From positions 69,483,053 through 69,547,052 of the forward strand of contig CM060732.1 of the NCBI GenBank assembly GCA_030704615.1: a stretch of 64,000 nucleotides of DNA, in the 5' to 3' direction. Position 1 is the stretch's first letter, and the number at the start of each line of letters is the position of its first letter. Of this stretch, positions 34,263 to 46,939 are shown piece after piece. Below the pieces are notes generated by a model that saw only the letters and a list, made by a program, of their open reading frames with translations, had not been told where the DNA came from and searched no databases. The translations under genes were made by a program, and so were the position numbers. The DNA comes from Takakia lepidozioides. Lineage: Eukaryota > Streptophyta > Takakiopsida > Takakiales > Takakiaceae.

Positions 34263-35279
34263 ATTTTTCTCGATATATATGTCAAGTTATTTTACCACTA
34301 GTGTGAAACTAGCTAGGAAATAGCTAGTTTTTACATATTGACATTTGGGATTGGCCCAAGTGTCAATCTAGGGGTCAAGGCAGATTTAGGCCCTGGAGTG
34401 GTTATCTTCACGGCAAGCGCGGGAGGCTCATCTTTTTCGAGTTGAGCCTCACCGCGCCTAGCTATGGCGCCGTAGTGTGGATTCCCCATGGCGTGGGGTG
34501 CACTTGGCTTGACTTGTATTTGAGTGATGAGGTTATATATGCATGAGTTTATGCTTCAGCTTTGTGAGCTCGCATGAGCTTGTGCTTGTATTCTTCATCT
34601 TTATCACTCGAGAAAGATCAGCTCGTATCTATGAGTGCCAGATACGAGTTAGTTGTAGCACTTGTGGTTTTTTCTTGAGAATGAGAGAAACCACGTTGTT
34701 ATGCAAGGAGCACCGTGGAGCTCTTGGTTGTTAGAAGCGGAGGCGATGTGGGTTACGAGGTGGTAAACCTTGGCATTCGATCTTCAGCTTCAGAGATGAA
34801 AGCACCATACTGTAGGTAATTCCAGAGCACCTTGATGGTTTCAGATTGTGTACATGCATGAGCAAGCACGATTAGGAAGATGACCAGTCGAGAGCAGGTT
34901 ATAGTGGCTTTGGTGGCAAAGCTGAGAACTGGACTTGGGAATGCGAGCTTTCATTGTGTGAAGGATTGCAAGACCAAGCGAAAGGGCTGATTTGGCTTGG
35001 GGCAAATCAGTGCATTTTGTGGAGTATGTTGAGTTGGGGGTTTCAATCTGAAACTCCAGCGGTATGAGGGCTCTTGCCATGGCAAGAGCGGGGCTGGAAC
35101 AGGAGCTAAGAGGTGCGGCAAACCCATGGAATGTGCACCTAGGTTTCAGAGCTTGGAAGAAAAGCTCTTGCACCACACAAGGAGTGTCTTGTGGCTGGAA
35201 ATATAAGCCTTAGGGTTTCAGGAGCTTGGCAAGGGCTGTGGAGTGCTTAGTCTTGTCTTAGAGAGCATCAAGGAGCCAA

Positions 35280-35790
35280 GGAGCCAAGATAGGGGGCTGA
35301 TATCTCTTGTGTGAAGAGGTTGCATGTGTGGAGCATGTATTCAGCTCATTGAAGCTTCCATCTTCAAGCTTGGAGGGCAAGCAAGGAAGAGGGAAGGGCT
35401 GACTTCCCTTATGTGAGGGCAATGCATGTGTGGAGTATGCTATCAGCCTAGTGAAGGCTTGCACTTTCAGGTGTGGGAGTGCAAGAAAGGAAGGAAGGGG
35501 CTGGTTTCCCTGTAGGGCATGTGGAGCATGCTTTCAGCCTGCTGAAGCTTGTATTTTCAGGTTTGTGGGTGCAAGAAATGAAGCAAAGGAGCTGATTCTC
35601 TTATGGTGAGAGTGGGGCATGTGTGGAGCCTGCCTTCAGCCCATTGAGGCTCTTGTTTTCAAGCTTTAGAGAGCTAGAACGGAAGGTCTAGGGCTGGTTT
35701 CCGCTTGGAGTGAAAGAAAAGCACATGTAAGGCCTATGTGAGTTGGGGTTTCAACTTCAAGCTTGAAGGGAGTGCAACTCTTGAAGCAGC
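35280..35790 (+). repeat. Degenerate ~100-bp tandem repeat
   Basis: About five imperfect units, each with GGGCTG(A/G)TTTCC-like, GCATGTGTGGAGCATG-like and AAGCTTG-like words and ending in a GCAAGAAAGGAAG-type purine stretch. It shows no coding features. Confidence 0.6.
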
Positions 35791-36139
35791 AGGTGTAGGG
35801 GGCTGGAATAAGCTCTAAGACAGATGCTATGGCCAAGGAGAGTGCTTGAATGAGTGCTCACAAGGGCTGGGAACCAGCAGGGCTTGGTTGTTTGCCATTG
35901 AGTTTAGTGGCATGTTTGGGGAGGCTAAGTGAGAAAGAAGGCTTGGTTTGTGGCAACCACCTCATGGCTTAGGGCTACTATGGTGGTGTGTGGGAGCCGA
36001 AAGAGCAAGAATACCTTACTGATTTCCTCACAGCCGCCATAGCTCGGTGGAAAGAAGCCTAGAGTCCAAGAGACACAAACCCTAGCTTGGCGTGGCTAAA
36101 CCCCTTGGAGAAATGGCTAAACTGCCAGAGCGGCCATAG

Positions 36140-36960
36140 ATGGGGCTGTGACGGGCTGCGCCCCTGGCCTTTGGGGCTGTGACGGGCTATGAGAGGCTGT
36201 GACAGGCTGTGCCCTGTGGCCTGTGGGGATGTGACGGGCTGTGACAGGCTGTGATGGGCTGTGGCGGGCTATGACAGACTGTGCCCAGTGGCCTATGGGG
36301 CTGTGACGGGCTGTGACGGCTGTGCCAGTGGCCTGTGGGGCTGTGACGGGCTGTGACAGGCTGTGATGGGCTATGACAGACTGTGCCTAGTGGCCTGTGG
36401 GGCTCTGACGGGCTGTGAGGGGCTGTGACAGGCTGTGCCCTGTGGCCTGTTTGGCTGTGAGGGGCTGTGATATCTGTGGCGAGCTGTGACGGGCTGTAGG
36501 GGCTGTGACAGGCTGTGCCCAGTGGCCTGTGGGGCTGTGATGGGCTGTGAGGGGCTGTGACAGGCTGTGCCAGTGGCAGTGGGGTGGTGGGGCTGTGACG
36601 GGCTGTGACAGCTGTGCTGTGTGCGGGCTGTGCCCTATGGCCTGTGGGGCTGTGACGGGCTGTGACAGGCTGTGCCCTGTGGCCTATGGGGCTGTGAGGG
36701 GCTGTGATAGGCTGTGGCCTTGGGGCTGTGACCCTGTGACCTTTGTAGGGCTGTGACAGGCTGTGTCTGTGGCCTTTGGGGTTGTGATGGGCTGTGACAG
36801 GCTGCGGCCTGTGGGGCTGTGACCCTGTGACCTGTGTAGGGCTGTGACAGGCTGTGGCCTGTGTGGGGCTGTGACGGCTGTGTGACCAGTGAGCTGTGTG
36901 GGCCTGTGCTGGTCTGTGGTGGCCCGTGTTGACCTGTGGATGGCCTGTGCTGACTCGTGG
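36140..36960 (+). repeat. G-rich minisatellite, GGGCTGTGAC type
   Basis: Some 800 bp are built almost wholly from GGGCTGTGACGGGCTGTGA and CAGGCTGTGCCCTGTGGCC variants, strongly G-rich on the plus strand and C-rich on the minus strand. Open frames through it are products of the repeat and not genes. Confidence 0.85.
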
Positions 36961-38774
36961 GCAGCATGGTGGACTGCCTAAGGACTGGCATGTGGTCTTG
37001 AAGGCCGAATTTTGAAACTCGTGGAGGGTGGTTTGAGGAGTATCTTCATGATATTCTCATGGTCATGCAAGTGAGGGAAGAGAGGAGAGGAAGAGTGTTG
37101 GGATGAGGGCATGCTGGGGTTAGGCATTGCTTTAGCTTCTCTTCCTCGTAGTTTCCGCCCTCTCATTAGGCCAAGACCTTTCCGTAGGTGGAGGAGGCAA
37201 GAGTCAGTCCGGGTTTGGCTGGGGTGTCCTTGCAGGAGCAACACCGTGGAGTTGTTTTTGGTGTGGGGGGAGTTGTCGTTCTGATTTCTTGTGTTGGATC
37301 CCTCCATACCTGCATGCTTGACTGTGCGCCATGTTAGTTTTGTGTGGGCGATTGTTTTTATAGGTGATTGGTCCGGATTTGATCACCGGCCAGTCCTAGA
37401 GCATGTTGTCGATGGTGAGGCTGGGGTGATGACCAGCCAGACCATCATTGTTTCTCTTATGGTGAGGTTGGAGGTGATGACCAGCCAACCATAGGAGTGC
37501 TTGTGGTGGATGCAGGTAGAGGTGTAGGCTATGTTAGGAACTTAGTATTCCAAACCATAAGCTGCAACAAGTTCTCTACCCGGTTACCTTATGGAGAGGG
37601 GGTTAGGAACATGTTCATGACCGGTTGAGTGTCAACAAGGAGGTGCCACTAGTTGCTGGGGACAGTGCCGGTTCGAGCACTAGCGATACTAGTGGGTACA
37701 CGAGACGAGGTGTGCGGTTTAGGCCACCTTCACCTCCTATAAGTTATGTGGTCCGAGCAATTTGTAGATGCCATTCATCCCAAATAACACACATTAAGGT
37801 GTCGTTGACGACACCTTAATCTAGCACATTCGGGGAAAAATAAAATAAAATAAAATAAAAATAAAGGTTGGAAAACTTGCAAATGAACCCAACCCCTCTT
37901 TGCAAGCAAAAGACTTGGCGTTCAACCAGCATGGATTTTTGGTCACATGGAAGAAAGACATGACAACAAATCATGTGGAAAGCAAGGAGCTCCAATGTCA
38001 TGGCGCAAAGTTCTGTTTTTTCTGTGGTCCCCTCGTTAAGAAAGAAGACGAGGTGTGCATCACAAAGATTCTAGCTTCAAAAGTGAGTAGACGACATGTA
38101 GTGCGGGAAATTGATCGTCCCCAAAACAAAAAATACTAGTGGCTACTCTACATCTTGGGGTGGACCGAAAGTATGATATAGACTTCGTAGCATCCAACAA
38201 TGGTCCAGTCGATTTATGAGTGGTCATGGGTTCAAAGTTCAAAGCCACATATGTGTATGCATTATAGCTAACCGGGTCATGATCAACCAGTCCCTTAATG
38301 CGTGGGTACTTGAGGACTTTCTCCTCTTTTGGGGGTTGGTATCTTGTCAGCATAGCATAGGCAGGGCAAAAAAAAAAAAAAAAACCCCCTTGGCACTATC
38401 CATGGTTATAGGGGTGATAAGTTGGAAATGGAAGTCCAAATGCACGGTTCTAAGAGAATATATATTTGAAAACGGAGGTCTAAGTGAGCACAATGCACGG
38501 TTATAGGGGTAATATGTCTGAAAACAGACAATCCACGGTCATAGGATAATATGTTGAAAACGAAAATACAAGTTGCGTCTGCCGTTTTGGAGGAAGTTGG
38601 GACTTTTGTGATTCGGCTTTCTTGCTTCCTTTGCAGGTTTTCGGTCTCACAGCCTTGCTTTTATTCGGCCAGTTTTCGTTTGTTTTCAAAATTCAAAATG
38701 CTCACAAAATTGAATATTTGAACATGATCTTTCAAGCAGAAGCAAGAATCCATGCACTCTTCTCGAGCTACGCC

Positions 38775-40596
38775 CTACTTACGAACAAGAACAGCCAATA
38801 TGTAGGTCAAGCCCAGCTTTCTGATCGACTTTGATCTCGCTCGTTCTGCCGCCCTTTGCCCAATGCGTTCAAAGAGTTTTGATGCCAAGTCTATTCCTAT
38901 GTGCGCCTGAACGAGCGGGTTGAGTAAACTCTTGGTAAAACTCTTGGTGAATTGCCCATATGCCTCAGGATTCGCTATCAGCTTCTTATCTTCATCGCCA
39001 GGAAAATACGGAAAGTCTTGCCACAGCTCAAGCCGTTTGATGTGGAAGGCAGATGTTTCGCTTATAGCCTCTCGGACTTCATTCAAACTTCGACAAAATA
39101 TTGGTACGTTGAACCCGTCTCTAGTGTCTGCATCAATTAAACCGTGCACACAAAATTGGAACCAGAATCAGCTCCGTTAAATCGATTGCAAGTTTGCAAT
39201 TCACTTGGTGCAAATTAACTCTAGACTCGATGGGCCAATATTTCTCGCTTTACTAGTTCTGGAAGTGCCAATGGATGTTCAATCGTCCTAGAAAGTTGCG
39301 TTCCAATGCTAATAGGACAGTCGACAAACCCCACCTCAGAGACGAACTCCTCCCATGTATCCTCCAGATCCCTGCCATACGGATGGGTGAAGCGCATATC
39401 GTCATCCAACTGGTTCTCTGGATGCTCCGAGTCTTTCCGGGCCAAGAGGAAAAAAAAGAGCAGACCACCAGGCACAATTTCACGGGCCCGATTCCTAAGG
39501 AAGTTCCGCAAATCTTTTCTAGCCACTTGGGCAAATGCCTCAGCCACCGCAGGTCTCTCACCATCAATCCAAGCTCTGCCCCTGTTGTATGCCGGGGAGC
39601 TTTTGTCCCGGACTTCATGTGGAACCTGTGACGCAGTTAGAGTTTGTTGAACAATTCATCCCAAGTTCTAGATAGTGAAGTTGTCACTAATATCTGAGAA
39701 AGACGCGGACAGTCTGACCTGAACATTAGCTTCCTGCAAATCAGTTTCTGAGAACTTTGTGAAATATACTTCCTGCAGTATTTTACTACACAGGTGGCGT
39801 AAATCTTAAATACTGTCAAAAAGATAAAAAGGTGCTTGGACATGCAATTAAGAATCTTCAGAATTGTGTACAAACTTCGATTTTCGATCTGCGAAAGTTG
39901 AAAGCAGCTTGGAAATAGATGTACCTCAGACATCCACATCAAGGAAAAAGTCGAAACCACAATGTGAAGGCTTGCACAAGGAAATATGCTATGGTAGAAG
40001 GACCCTGGGACGCCTGCTGCAAAATATGCGGTCTCCTGATCAGTTTCATTGCTAGTCATTCTCCGAGATACAGGCAGTTGCTGGAAAAGGGTGTTGAAGT
40101 CGTTTGAAGGAAGATCAGAGAAGAACATCTGAACTTCAGGCGCTGGAATGGATTGTGATGCATATTTTTCCTGCAAGCTCCTAACAATATAGCTCGCATA
40201 TGAAAGTGTATTTGCTCCGACCGAACAGCCCAGGTCAGCCACTCGAATCGAGCTCTCCCTAGGCAGTCGTTCATTAAGCTGCCTGATCGCGTCCCCTAAA
40301 ATTGGATGTAGGTGAACGGTAGCGTGAGCTTGCATGGTTGAGTTTCGGGTATAACTTCCATCCCCTTCACCGCCCTCCATTCTCAGAGTGATCGCAGTAG
40401 CGTTGGCCTTCAAGTTCGAGTTGCCATAATTGGCTTTCAGGGACGTCTTCACTGCGATTAGAATGTCAGATGAACTGTCTGCACCACGATGTCCGTTGCT
40501 CGCTGGTTCCAGACCAATCGACGTTCCTCCCGATTTGCATTCTTTAGCCAAGTTCTCGGACTCGTCCATCAGCTGAACTGCTACTTTCGGAGACAA
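38775..40596 (-). pseudogene. SABATH-family carboxyl methyltransferase, copy 2 (splice acceptor lost)
   Basis: Exons equivalent to copy 1 lie at 39925-40596, 39335-39625 and 38775-39143. Exon 2 is in frame here because its A run has eight bases, so all family motifs read through (SAM motif VADLGCSVGANTL, EIVPGGLLFF, DTWEEFVSE, DGFNVPIF). The acceptor of intron 2, CAG in copy 1, reads CAC at 39144-39146, so normal splicing to exon 3 should fail. Nearby alternative AGs shift the frame. Unless a rescue site is used, this copy would make a protein lacking its C-terminal third. It could also be a recently decayed functional gene. Confidence 0.82.
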
Positions 40597-41396
40597 TGTA
40601 ACAACTCTTGTAAGACTAGTGTAGGACTGCAGAGAGAAGAGATCAAGGTAAGCTCTAGATAGATGTTAGGTGATAATCCTCTGGCCAGCGTACGAGTGAA
40701 CTGTAGTGAAAAGGTGACTACAGATTAAATATACAAAGAAACTCGCAGCAACAACAGTAGTCACTCTCGAAGAAATTGTGAATTCACAAGGTCAGCAAGC
40801 GCAATCTGTCGATCGCACGCATGGAGCCTGTAGATGACTGCCATGTTCAATATAAGGTGGAACTGGGGATAAGATGCGGAAGAAGGGTGCAGAAGGTTCG
40901 GTGGGGATGGATGCAGGGCTGGAGAAGCCATGGACCACTGCACGTGCTTTGCATCCACCATCTCGGGCATGTGTATTGGTAAGAGTGCCGGCAGGAATCT
41001 TGGGCTGGTTCCTGCATTGGAGACCCAGCAAGGTGAGCTGCGTGTTTGGTGTGTGGTCTACAAAGGGTAAAGCCGCCATCTTCTCCATCCTGTGTATATC
41101 CTTGACATGTTCCGCGTGATGGTAGGCTGCTGGGCACCCCACAAGAGGCTGGGCGCCACGTTCTTACTTTGGGAGAGCAGGGCCTACAGATTACGAAAAG
41201 GGCTCTGCTATGATAACGTGGCCCCGGGATAGATTCCAGTATCCCAAGGTTAGATTCTTAAATTATTCTATGGCCCTTGATAAAGATTCCGTGGCCTTTG
41301 GGTGAAGGTGTCCTAGGGGCCTATGGTATGTGAGGAATCTTTCATGCCTATACTAGAATCTTATAAAGATTTTGTGTCCTAAGGTCAGGCTCCTTG

Positions 41397-41405
41397 CATA
41401 TTTAT
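41397..41405 (+). other. Left 9-bp target duplication of MULE-B
   Basis: CATATTTAT, repeated exactly at 61577-61585 just outside the other end. A 9-bp duplication is diagnostic of Mutator-type insertion. Confidence 0.92.
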
Positions 41406-41715
41406 GCCTCTCATTTTCCAATAATTGGGATGATATGGCCTACGCGGGAGCTGACCGGTGGGCCCCGCGCACGGACGCCCGGCTTCCCCCGCGCGGGTCG
41501 CCCACCTGCTGCCGCGGCCCCACCAGCCGCGCCCCTAGTCCGCCCGCCAGTCCGCTGCCCGTGAGTCCAGTTCCCCTCAGTCCGCCAAACCGCAGTTTGC
41601 TCTACACGCCAGTCCGCTGTACCCGTCTGCTGCCCCCAGTCTGCCAGTCTGCCAGTCCGCGCCGGCCGAAGGATCTGGATCGTCCATTCTGAGAAACCTA
41701 TTCGCGCCATCCATG
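41406..41715 (+). repeat. MULE-B left terminal inverted repeat
   Basis: About 310 bp, GC-rich after the first 50 bp, ending near CGCGCCATCCATG. It pairs with the reverse complement of 61201-61576. It includes GACCGGTGGGCCCCGCGCAC, GGATCTGGATCGTCCATTCT and several CAGTCCGCTG words. Confidence 0.88.
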
Positions 41716-43806
41716 TTTAGGCATGGAAGATCGTAACACCCCGCCACGAACTCGCCCACTCGTTCTTGTTGTCTCGTTCTTGCGGCTCTTTGTTGTCCAA
41801 TGTTGCGGAGGTGACTTTGCACACATGCGGCTGTTGTTCTTGTTTATGGCGATTTTAATGACGATGAAGGGTGTGCCTGAACATGAGAGGGCTGGCAGGG
41901 CTCTACAGCCACCATCGTGCATATGCTTCCACTATTTTCGCCTTCGTTTTGTGCTGACATGCTTATTTTTTTAGGATGATATGTGGAAAAATTGCATGCG
42001 TTTACGGTTTGTGGTGTGTCTCCGAGTTCGAGCTCCTTCGTATGGAGTAGGAAACCATTGGTAACACGATAGCGGAAATCGCGGAAGCATATGCACGTGG
42101 GGGCGTGTATACATTGCAGAATTTATGTCCACCGATGAGACTGTTCAAGTGAGGACGTCTCTGCCACCACATGTCTGGGAACTGCAGAGAGTGTGAACGG
42201 AACAGATCCAGTCCAAAGGTCCTCAAACATCTAGATGCACCTCCTGAAACATCACATCTCAACCACTACCATCTCTTTGAAAACTGGACAATGGGAAAGG
42301 AGACGTAGCCTGAGAGATGTGGATTCACGTTGCTTGTGGATGTTCGAGGTCCTTACGACTGCAAATGCGCGTGGATCAACAGGCTCTTCGACTGCGTCTT
42401 TGTCAGTACTTTCTCTAAGCAGTGTGTTGTGCCATGAGTATGGGCATATGCAAGTCTGCTGGACGGATGAAATGCAACCATGACATGACGGCGACGCCAA
42501 GCGTGGTTCTGATGGGATATCAGTCTGGTCTGCTGGACTGTTGGTCTGTAAGGATACAAGTCTGGTGTGGCGTGAATCTGTTTTTCACTGGACTACTGGG
42601 CCGTCACTGCCTGCCGAATTCCGAAGTGTCTTCTCTCGTCTTATCCCCGAAGTCTCTTCTCTCGTCAGTCTGTTGAACCGTTGGTCAGTTGGAAGTCCGT
42701 CTCTTCGGATATGAGTCCGTTTAACTACTACCTTTTAATTATCTGCATTGTCGTGAGTCTGCTGAGCCGTCGGACTGCTGGTCTGTCCGTCTCTTCTGAT
42801 ATCAGTCAGCTGGACTGTCACAAAGTCAGTCTACTGTGGTGCAAGTCTGTTTGCGCTGGGTCTGTTGAGCCGTGATTATTATCACGTGTAAGTCTGCTGG
42901 ACGCGGTTTACGATTTACTCCCGTATCAGCCGGCGCCTAGGGGATACTTTGTCTTTTGGGATATTAGTCTGTTAGAAATCAGTCTGTTGTCGCGCAAATT
43001 ACTCTGCGCTAGTCTCTTCGTCAGTCTGTTGAACCTTCCGTCTGCTGGACTGTCCGTGCAATGGCATACGAGTCTGTTGTTGCGCAAGTTTGTTTGCAGT
43101 GGGTCTGTTCGGCCGTTATGTCATTAGGTTTAAGTCTGCTGGACGCAATAAATGCAGCGACGGCGGTAAGGAGACCCAGTCACGTCGCGGCACGTCATCA
43201 GACTCCGCACCAGACTCCACACTCGCCTTAGTCTCTTCGTCAGTCCGCTTAACCTCAGTCGTCAGTCTGTCCTTGCGGTGGCATGTGAGTCTGTTGTGGA
43301 GGGTACTGGGTCTGCTCGGCCGTCTTTGTCATCAGGAGTAAGTCTGCTGGACTTGATGAATGCGACGACGGCAGACTGACGATAATCCCACTCATCCCGT
43401 CTGCTGGACTGTCCGTGCAGTGGCATACCGCCAGCACGTGTGGGGGGTCTGTAACTATTTAATGGGATGGCGGCCAAAAAGGGGCGCCAGTGAAATCTCG
43501 CCACGTCACTCCACACATGCAGGGTCCACTTCCCGCTGGACTTCTTTCGCACTGTTTCGTTTAGGGCCCGTCCACCTCCCATTGGTGCGAGCCCGCTTTC
43601 CTTTGTGCGTGTTAGGTTTTCGAGGCGCGGACAGTCGCGTGAGCACCAAATCGTCGCAACAACCGTCGCTTGTTGCCCGGTGAGCTTTCCTCTTTGTGCT
43701 TTGTGCTTTGGTTTCTTTCCATTCTCTTTTCCGCTCTTCTCTGCTTTCTTATTCTTAGTCTGTCTGTCGCTCATTGCCGCTGCATCTCTTGTCTGATTCT
43801 GCAGCC
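41716..43806 (+). other. MULE-B leader region with CTGCTGGACTG repeats
   Basis: This stretch carries dense AGTCTGCTGGACTG, GTCTGTTG and similar words (about 42440-43440), probably in a leader intron of the cargo gene. A possible exon near 42045-42310 reads AEIAEAYARGGVYTLQ and a Cys-rich segment. In this copy it has a TGA (TCAAGTGAGG) where copy 1 has a sense codon. A good splice acceptor, TTCTGCAG, lies just before the cargo start codon. Confidence 0.5.
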
Positions 43807-45424
43807 ATGGAGGATGCTTGTGCAAAGGGTGGAGCAAACTGGTTGCATTTCATGCACAAGTCCAGGCTATAGGAACGAAGGTACTGGTACTCACCTGAGG
43901 AGTATGATGCGAAAATAGTCGAAGCATTCTTAGACCTCCGTGCAATCAAGCTTGCAGACTCCAACTGGCAGAAGGATAAGCTTCATTGTCCCTTCTGTAG
44001 TGAAATTATCAAGGACAAAGTGCAGCTAAACCGCCCTCATTGAACTTTGAACTGGCCACGGCTTGAAGCCAGGTGGGATATAGCGCTTGTTTTTACAACT
44101 CGTGTCAACACAATGGCGGCCACCGCCAGACTCCGTGGTGCAAACCCAAAGGCCCACACTTTGGCGGAGGTGCGCGCACAGTATGGGGTGGGTTCGGATG
44201 TTTCAATGCAAGATGTGCATGACCTGACATCGCCATCGCATGTGGCTCCCAGAAAAATGAAACTTAGTGATGGGGCCCAGAAGAAGGAAAAGAAAAAGGC
44301 TGCAAGGTCTGCTCGGGAAACGAGGGCGAAATCTCAACAGCAGACTCGTCCCCAAGGTAGTCGGGAAGTGTCACGGGCTATGCCAGGGAGACGGTCTACG
44401 CAGCAGACACAGACCATCAGTACTTTGAGTAAGAGCCAGTCTGCTGAGCCGTCTGCAAACATCATTCGGAATGATGAATTCGCAGGTCTGGGAGGTGTCT
44501 CATCTCCCGTCGACATTGTCTTGCCTGACCAGTTGAGGGTTCACGTGGACGAAGTCCAGTCGAAAGAGACTACCAGTGGAGTCTGTCCTGGCACATTGCG
44601 CCTCATACCATTTGGGCTTCTCCCATCGGTGTGCCCACCAGTGGACGATCCAGACTTCTTCCGTTTTCTCTACAGTCCGGACAGCTCAGCAGAACCATCC
44701 GAGCAGCGGAGGAAAATTGGTTGAGCTCCCTTTAAGATGAGGAGGACGTCTATGTCGACGACGACGACGAGGTAATGCCCAATCTATCCCCACAATTGGT
44801 GTATGTTGTCATAGAGTCTGCTAGTTCAGTCTACCTGCTCGGTCTGCTGCGTCAGTCTGCTTGTGGACTTGCTGGTCAATCCCATGCTTGTGGACTTGCT
44901 CGTCAGTCCCTGAAGTCCGTTGTCCCTGGAGTCCGTTGGTTCCTTTGTTCTGTGCCACGATCACTACAACATATTGCGGCTTTTATGACTCCCGTGGGTG
45001 CGTAGTCATGACAGATTTGTGGCAGAAATGCCATTTGCAGTCGTAAAATGCTTTGAAGTCATAATGCAAGTCTGGGGAAGGTGTATATGCGACTGCATGG
45101 CTCCGGACTCTGCGCAACACAGGTCAAACATGTTTGACCACGAATATTGGCATGGCAGATAAGACTACTAATCACGGTCATGGCTACACTGGAATGACGT
45201 GTACATATTGCTAGACAGACATATGACTTCATGACTCTCACTCTAATGCATTCTGCCAGATCATCACATAGATGAATCACTACATCACTGCACGTGTCAA
45301 CACATGCTTTTCTGGTTATATATATAATATATGAGTATTTATATTTTGAAAAAACAGAGACTCTGACCACTAGAATGAATTAAAAAAAACAAAGTGCAAA
45401 AAGATTTAAAGAAAAACACATGAT

Positions 45425-45625
45425 AGAGTAAGTGGCACAGTGTGTCGCCCTGGTGGTTTGGGATTCAAACCCGCTGCCCTTATCCTGTATGTGGGATTGT
45501 TCGTGACGGTATGTCTGGGCGTTGATCCTCTTGTAGGTCTTATGGCCCATAAATGAAGGCGGGTGAAATTTTTCCCCTCCTCAAGGGCCTGTGGTTTCCT
45601 TTAAGAAAAGAAAAAAAAGAAAAAA
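45425..45625 (+). mobile_element. Possible SINE (tRNA-related) in CACTA2
   Basis: TAAGTGGCACAGTGTG resembles a pol III A box, and GGTTTGGGATTCAAACCCG about 30 bp later resembles a B box. The segment ends in an A-rich tail (AAGAAAAAAAAGAAAAAAAA) near 45600-45625. The match is by eye only. Confidence 0.4.
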
Positions 45626-45699
45626 AATCAAAAAGGGGCTTTTAGGGTTTACAAAAAGGTTAAAAAACTTAAAAAGTTGCCCATCACGGTAGCGTGAAC

Positions 45700-46743
45700 A
45701 GACTTAGAGCAAGTGGGAGGGAGAGAGAGAGAGAGAGGGCCGGGACTTAGAGTGAGCTAGCGAGAGTGAGGGCAAACATGCATGGGAGGCCCGCAGTTGG
45801 AGCAACCTTTGCATCTGAAGCAAACAACCCTAGAAACGCTAGGGTATGTGTGCGAGGAGGTTTCGGCTGGGAGCTCACCGTTTTTTGGGAGAGTGCTCAT
45901 TCTCTTTCTCGTGTGGGCCTTAGAAACCTTGGGGTGTACCTGCCTTGGCCGCTAATCCTCATAGAGGCGTAGTCGGTTTTGTAGCTACCAAGGTCCGAGT
46001 CGGCTCTCAATCATGAGCACCCGTGCACAACCAAACAACGAGCTGGCTGCGGATGATGTAAAGCATCAAATGAAACCACGGAGTTATCAGCCCTGCCGCA
46101 GTAACCCTCCTCTTGAACGCAGATGTGACACATACAGGTGTGATTTCATTCCATTGACTCTGCAGTTAACAGAGGCTCGTCTAGGAGAAAACAAAATTTC
46201 CAGGGCAGATTACAGAACTAGGTTTCAGTAGTCCAGAGCTTATTTGAGCATTCAGCTGAAGAATTTCCCTGACGTGTGGACGGGCAAGAACCCATTGTGT
46301 GCAGAACGCATGTGCCCACCATGGGTATGGTGACTTTTACACTGCTTCCAGCGTTAGGAGTGAAGAACATAGAAACGAACGTAGTTTGGGATTTGCAGCA
46401 ATGACATTCGATAGCTGTGAAAGCCAATTCTCTGTACATTATATAAATTACTTCAGTGTCCGAAAACAAAGGATTCACAAGCAGCTCTTGGACTCATTGT
46501 AAGTTGAGAATATGAAATTATGGTCGCCCTAAGTAGTTTGTTTCAAACCCCCCCCCCTGCAAGAGAGTCATGAAGCAAGCCAAGTTGTTACTGGCTGTTT
46601 GCAGACGCAGAAGGAGGCTTTGCAAAGTGGATTGCTGACCATTCAAGATATTGAGATGATGGCTGTGGATGAAGAAGGTATGTATTCATTCTTTTGTTGT
46701 TCAGTCTGATCATAGTGCTATGTGAAGGAGATGTTTATGCTGG
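45700..46743 (+). other. Unassigned part of CACTA2 upstream of the LINE
   Basis: A GA dinucleotide run (about 45720-45738) is followed by short open frames (45766-45972; 46013-46231) without recognisable domains. The 45650-45760 part is shared with CACTA1. The rest may be a CACTA leader, a captured exon or a degraded LINE 5' region. Confidence 0.3.
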
Positions 46744-46939
46744 TTGTACTGTCCAAAAAGCAACAGACTTGGTGTCTTGGGTCTCCTCATCGCAAAGATA
46801 CTCAAAATGCTTTATCAAGGTGTTTCTGAAACAGTCTTTGGTGCCAGGCAAGAATGGTTGACAGATCTCCTTATCAGCTTTGGTTCTCCTACAGACATGT
46901 TAGAGTTTCATTTGCTTTCTTTCTTTTTCTCTAGGTCCA

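Larger units (their letters stand above)
34263..37738. other. Non-coding region with minisatellites; no gene recognised
   Basis: I find no supported gene. Part of this stretch could be the 5' LTR or leader of the Ty3 element or of another retroelement, but no matching LTR pair or primer site is visible. A short frame near 37625-37740 (Ser/Thr then PPSPP) is unassigned. Two minisatellite blocks are listed separately. Confidence 0.4.
37739..43928. repeat. Segmental duplication, copy 2
   Basis: Nearly identical to 16344-22517, beginning in the same array-unit position (ATAAGTTATGTGGTCCG). The sequence to its left is unrelated to that of copy 1. Homology runs on to about 44425, matching the displaced fragment 27856-28352. 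From there copy 2 continues into a complete MULE. Confidence 0.9.

Noticed and set aside
36547-36991. Cys/Gly-rich and His/Gln-rich frames on both strands
   Set aside because: They are translated minisatellite with no non-repeat coding sequence.
34263-37738. A large LTR for the Ty3 element
   Set aside because: No direct-repeat partner, primer binding site or matching 3' LTR sequence could be found in the window.
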